DNA from: Saprospiraceae bacterium
GTDB taxonomy: Bacteria > Bacteroidota > Bacteroidia > Chitinophagales > Saprospiraceae
Assembly (NCBI GenBank): GCA_028279185.1
Contig: JANQSS010000112.1
Location: 149,972-213,971, forward strand
DNA: 64,000 nucleotides
Direction of reading: 5' to 3'
In this document: positions 61,901 to 64,000 of the stretch, piece after piece
How positions within the stretch are numbered: the first letter of the stretch is position 1
Layout: each line of letters opens with the position of its first letter
Translations under genes and position numbers: made by a program
Notes under the pieces: model-generated
Databases searched by the model: none
Told to the model about the DNA's origin: nothing
What the model saw: only the letters and a program-made list of their open reading frames with translations

Positions 61901-64000
61901 GAATTGCATTGCAGATCAATCAAACCTTCATCGGTTAAATTGCACGAAACGGAGCATGGGCCTGGGTCATCGATTACAACATCGAACGAACATAGCGGAT
62001 CATCGACATCCGTAACCGTAAGAATGACATTACCGGAACCCGCACTTCCGGGTTGAAGTGAAAAATTTGTTCCACTTCCATAGTTAGCAATAGCTGGAAT
62101 TATACTCCCTTGTGAAACTGAAAGTAAGTATTGTCCTCCTACATTCTGGCCAATCGGATTAATCGTTAAAGTGATAAAGTCGTCGCTATCATCAGCTGTC
62201 GTTCCATTTTGGTTGCACAGTATATCTGTCAGTACAACATCTTCAATCAAACAATCATCCGAACACTCGCTCGGATCCATGATTATCACATCCCAAGTGC
62301 ATGTGGCATCGTCACTATCCGTTATGGTGACAACGACATTTCCACTACCAGCACTTCCCGACTGAAGTTGAAAGCTTGAATTAACCCCGTAGGTTCCACT
62401 TCCCGGTACAATTGACCCTGTAGATACACTGACAAAATAATTTGAACCTAGGTTTCCGCCTGATGGATTGAGATCAAATTGAATATAATCATCGGATGGG
62501 TCTGAAGGTGTTTGATTGTCATTGCATGTGAGTAGGGACAAACCGTCAGACGTAATGTTGCACGAATTCGAGCAAGGGCCTGGGTCTATAATTTCAATAT
62601 CAATCGTACACGATGGATCATCATTGTCAGTGATTGTAAGGGTGATATTACCCGCACCTGCGCTACCAGCTTGCAAACTGAATGAATTTGCTCCACCATA
62701 TATTCCTGAGGTCGGTGAGATACTTCCCGATGAAACAGATACGCTGTAATCAAGTCCCAGATTAAGTCCTGTTGGGTTCAGTGTAAACGTAATAAAGTCA
62801 TCTGTCACATCCGTATTCGTTCCATTGTCGTTGCATGTCAGACTAGCAATGCCTCCATCAACCAATTCGCAATCGTCCGAGCAAGATCCGGGATCAGGAA
62901 TGTCAAATTCAAATACACAGGTAGCATCCGTATTGTCGATTATGCCTATTGAAACCGTACCGCCTCCTGCCGTGCCTGGACCCAATTGAAAAGTCGTTGC
63001 CTGGCCGTATGTGCCGGATCCTGGTATTATGGCACCCGTTGATGCTTGAATGAAATATGCAGTCCCTAGATTTGAACCTAAAGGGTTCAAGTCAAATTCG
63101 ATATAATCATCGCTGGGATCTGATGGCGTACCATTGTCGTTGCACTGGACATTCGATAACCCAGCATCCGTAATGTTACAAACGCTTGAGCATGGCCCTG
63201 GATCGCTGATCACCACATCAAAGAAGCAACTGCCATCAACTGCGTCCGTTACTGTTATTACTACATTTCCGGCACCAGCGCTTCCATTTTGCAATTGGAA
63301 TACTGTTGCTGAACCATATGCACCGATGGTCGGAAGGATTGTGCCAGAGGATACGCTAACGGAGTAATTCGCACCTAGATTGGATCCTGTGGGGTTTAAA
63401 CTAAACGTTAAATAGTCATCTGTATCGTCAGATGGCGTACCATTATCCATACAAGTTAATCCATTCAACCCACCTCCATCTATGTTACATGTATTGGAAC
63501 AAGGGCCTGGATCCGTAATGTTGATAATCAACTCACAAGAACCATCAGAATTATCAGTTATGGTAATAACCACATTTCCAGCACCGGCACTGCCATTTTG
63601 CAATTGAAATGCAGTATTCTGGCCATAGATTCCCGCTGCAGGAATAACCGTACCTGCAGAAATAGCAACCGTATAGCCCGTACCCAGATTAACTCCACCC
63701 GGGTTTAAAGAAAAGGAAATAAAGTCGTCAGAATCATCAGAAGTCGTACCGTTGTCATTGCAAGTTAACATTGTGAGCCCTGCATCAACTAGATTACATG
63801 TATTCGAACATGTACCCGGATCCGTGATCACTACATCAAACGTACAACTCCCATCAGCATCATCCGTTATCGTCACCGTTACATTACCCGAGCCCGCACT
63901 TCCGTTTTGTAGCTGAAAAATCGTCCCCGAACCATACGTCCCGCTCGTCGGTATTATCGTGCCCGACGATACACTCACCGTATACCCCGTACCCAGATTC
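58969..64000 (-). CDS. Giant repeat adhesin with T9SS type B (gliding-motility-type) sorting domain, C-terminal part
   Basis: The frame is open to the right edge of the window, so the N-terminus is missing; about 1,676 residues are visible. Reading N to C there are one partial and nine full ~103-residue repeats (core CNDNGT, SDDYIEFDLNP, LG-x-x-Y, FQLQNGSAGAGNV). A second array of ~86-residue units follows, made of two half-repeats (CDPTQVGETRDTLLG-x-DGCDSI and CDITQVG-x-x-SDT-x-x-SIDMCDSI). Then comes a PKD/Ig-like segment (TSLSCDTCEMAIASPLVST) and finally the type B sorting domain: FIPDVFSPNNDNINDVF, IFNRWGDKVF, WDGTFLDK, ending LKGQIHLVR. The Cys and Asp spacing suggests disulphide- and Ca2+-stabilised beta domains. 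It should be exported by T9SS and attached to the surface, probably for adhesion or motility. Confidence 0.9.
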   Translation of the reverse strand, partial: NLGTGYTVSVSSGTIIPTSGTYGSGTIFQLQNGSAGSGNVTVTITDDADGSCTFDVVITDPGTCSNTCNLVDAGLTMLTCNDNGTTSDDSDDFISFSLNPGGVNLGTGYTVAISAGTVIPAAGIYGQNTAFQLQNGSAGAGNVVITITDNSDGSCELIINITDPGPCSNTCNIDGGGLNGLTCMDNGTPSDDTDDYLTFSLNPTGSNLGANYSVSVSSGTILPTIGAYGSATVFQLQNGSAGAGNVVITVTDAVDGSCFFDVVISDPGPCSSVCNITDAGLSNVQCNDNGTPSDPSDDYIEFDLNPLGSNLGTAYFIQASTGAIIPGSGTYGQATTFQLGPGTAGGGTVSIGIIDNTDATCVFEFDIPDPGSCSDDCELVDGGIASLTCNDNGTNTDVTDDFITFTLNPTGLNLGLDYSVSVSSGSISPTSGIYGGANSFSLQAGSAGAGNITLTITDNDDPSCTIDIEIIDPGPCSNSCNITSDGLSLLTCNDNQTPSDPSDDYIQFDLNPSGGNLGSNYFVSVSTGSIVPGSGTYGVNSSFQLQSGSAGSGNVVVTITDSDDATCTWDVIIMDPSECSDDCLIEDVVLTDILCNQNGTTADDSDDFITLTINPIGQNVGGQYLLSVSQGSIIPAIANYGSGTNFSLQPGSAGSGNVILTVTDVDDPLCSFDVVIDDPGPCSVSCNLTDEGLIDLQCNSNGTLADTSDDYLQFFLDPQGNNLGSDYFVSVSSGSIIPGMALYGSPTFFQLQNGSAGAGPVVVTITDVNDINCTLEFVLMDPGPCSNNCEIDNVELIDVVCNSNGTNDDSDDFITFSLNPIGSNLSTSYSVVPNVGLISPTQGNYGMSTQFSLQNGSAGSGNVIITIVDNDDVTCNFDIIVIDPGTCSSTCNIDDPGLTNIICNNSGTENDATDDIIELMLNPTGVNLGAQYFVSVSAGVIVPGSANYGVSTSFSLQPGSAGSGNVTVTITDSGDNSCMLDILVNDPGICSTNCSDDSILIVDLTCDPTMVGVVRDTLMGSGGCDSIIVTTTNLANSYRDTVQVLTCDITQVGISSDTFLSIDLCDSIIVTEISFNANAVDSTILVETTCDPTQVGETRDTLLGTDGCDSVLITVVSLVPSYRDTVDVLTCDVTQVGFFADTLSSIDMCDSIIVTQILFDPDATDTMLLTTSTCDPTQVGETRDTLVGSDGCDSILIMRTTLSPSYRDTVEALTCDITQVGYLSDTLSTVDMCDSIIVTRVSFDANATDSTLIASVTCDPMMVGIERDTLIGSDGCDSILVTTTTLAPIYRDTIDQFTCDMMQVGLYADTFASVHMCDSIIFRDVQFNADAIDSVHINISTCDSTLVGITRDTLLGVAGCDSIVITTSVLAQSFMDTRVVYTCDTMLVGTTSDTFLTIDLCDSIIITNTIFNSNAVDSTVLIDFTCNPTDTGTTSMVLVNSAGCDSIVIRRRILQGLPSIPTTIQNATCFISEVGLDTAVLVNATGCDSLVITETTLESFSLQIDPTTSYILPGDSVMLTLSSADIDLALTDIIWNPSTSLSCDTCEMAIASPLVSTTYVVTATDSQGCQSTVTAVIQIGQTSIFIPDVFSPNNDNINDVFTIYSNRPVAIDLFEIFNRWGDKVFSRQKIDLDRFDGWDGTFLDKLASEDVYVYQIKVRVDGNVERLLKGQIHLVR
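59520..61010 (-). repeat. Array of ~258-bp bipartite coding repeats
   Basis: About five full two-half units plus diverged half-units at the 3' end. Each half is ~43 codons, one form reading CDPTQVGETRDTLLG-x-DGCDSI and the other CDITQVG-x-x-SDT-x-x-SIDMCDSI. The alternation is regular, so the present unit arose by duplication of a pair. Confidence 0.85.
61020..64000 (-). repeat. Array of ~309-bp coding repeats
   Basis: Nine full units and one partial unit at the window edge, each encoding ~102-103 residues bounded by C-S-x-x-C. Units are clearly diverged in sequence while length and Cys positions are kept, so the array is old and under protein-level selection. More units probably lie beyond the window. 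Confidence 0.9.

Noticed and set aside
61020..64000. Regular ~309-bp repeats considered as a CRISPR or satellite array
   Set aside because: They are in-frame coding repeats of a surface protein with conserved Cys spacing and no short repeat/spacer structure.

Overview
The window looks like a chromosome segment of a Bacteroidota bacterium, most likely of the Saprospiraceae/Lewinella type. The evidence is secreted proteins with C-terminal type IX secretion (T9SS) sorting domains of both A and B type, TPR-CHAT proteins, HisKA_2/TPR histidine kinases, a LytTR regulator, a tRNA promoter of the Bacteroidota form TTG-N20-TAnnTTTG, and A/T-rich leaders without strong Shine-Dalgarno sites.

Layout. 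1-1943: 3' end of an RND efflux pump gene, translationally coupled to a small potassium channel gene. 2252-6271: a convergent module of a TPR-CHAT caspase-like protease gene (+) facing a membrane TPR protein and an ECF sigma factor (-). 6403-7386: T9SS cargo. 7461-10393: tRNA-Asp, a 50-bp duplication of its 3' end 2,040 bp away, and a graveyard of decayed genes (helix-turn-helix protein, IS5-type transposase, others). 10394-21024: three secreted surface proteins (a VWA protein, a 2,282-residue RHS/YD-repeat protein and a PKD protein). 21293-25633: a second TPR-CHAT / membrane-TPR / ECF sigma module with exactly the same convergent layout. 26243-31430: a third ECF sigma factor with an inner-membrane-to-beta-barrel partner, a large lipoprotein and a secreted protein. 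31682-39237: galactokinase, VOC protein, a histidine kinase/response regulator/LytTR cluster, an S74 tail-fibre-chaperone protein and an acetyltransferase. 39278-50160: a pyrimidine catabolism operon. 50449-58901: glucose-6-phosphate isomerase, a methyltransferase, a giant metallophosphatase/beta-barrel fusion and PriA. 58969-64000: the 3' part of a giant repeat adhesin ending in a T9SS type B domain.

How the genes work together. The operon at 39278-50160 encodes a complete reductive route: cytosine to uracil (deaminase), dihydrouracil (PreA/PreT), N-carbamoyl-beta-alanine (dihydropyrimidinase), beta-alanine (ureidopropionase), malonate semialdehyde (class III aminotransferase) and acetyl-CoA (MmsA-type dehydrogenase), plus its own NCS1 permease. 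An unrelated four-helix-bundle (S23/IVP) gene is inserted in the middle of it.

The most exciting observation is the pair of ECF sigma / membrane TPR / TPR-CHAT modules. The membrane TPR proteins have the shape of anti-sigma factors (cytosolic N-terminus, one membrane helix, periplasmic TPRs). The TPR-CHAT proteins have a Sec signal and a C-terminal anchor, so their protease domain should face those TPRs. This resembles, without any CRISPR part, the type III-E Craspase arrangement in which a TPR-CHAT protease cleaves an inhibitor of an ECF sigma factor. That such a pathway operates here is an inference; the gene layout, topology signals and catalytic motifs are visible in the sequence.
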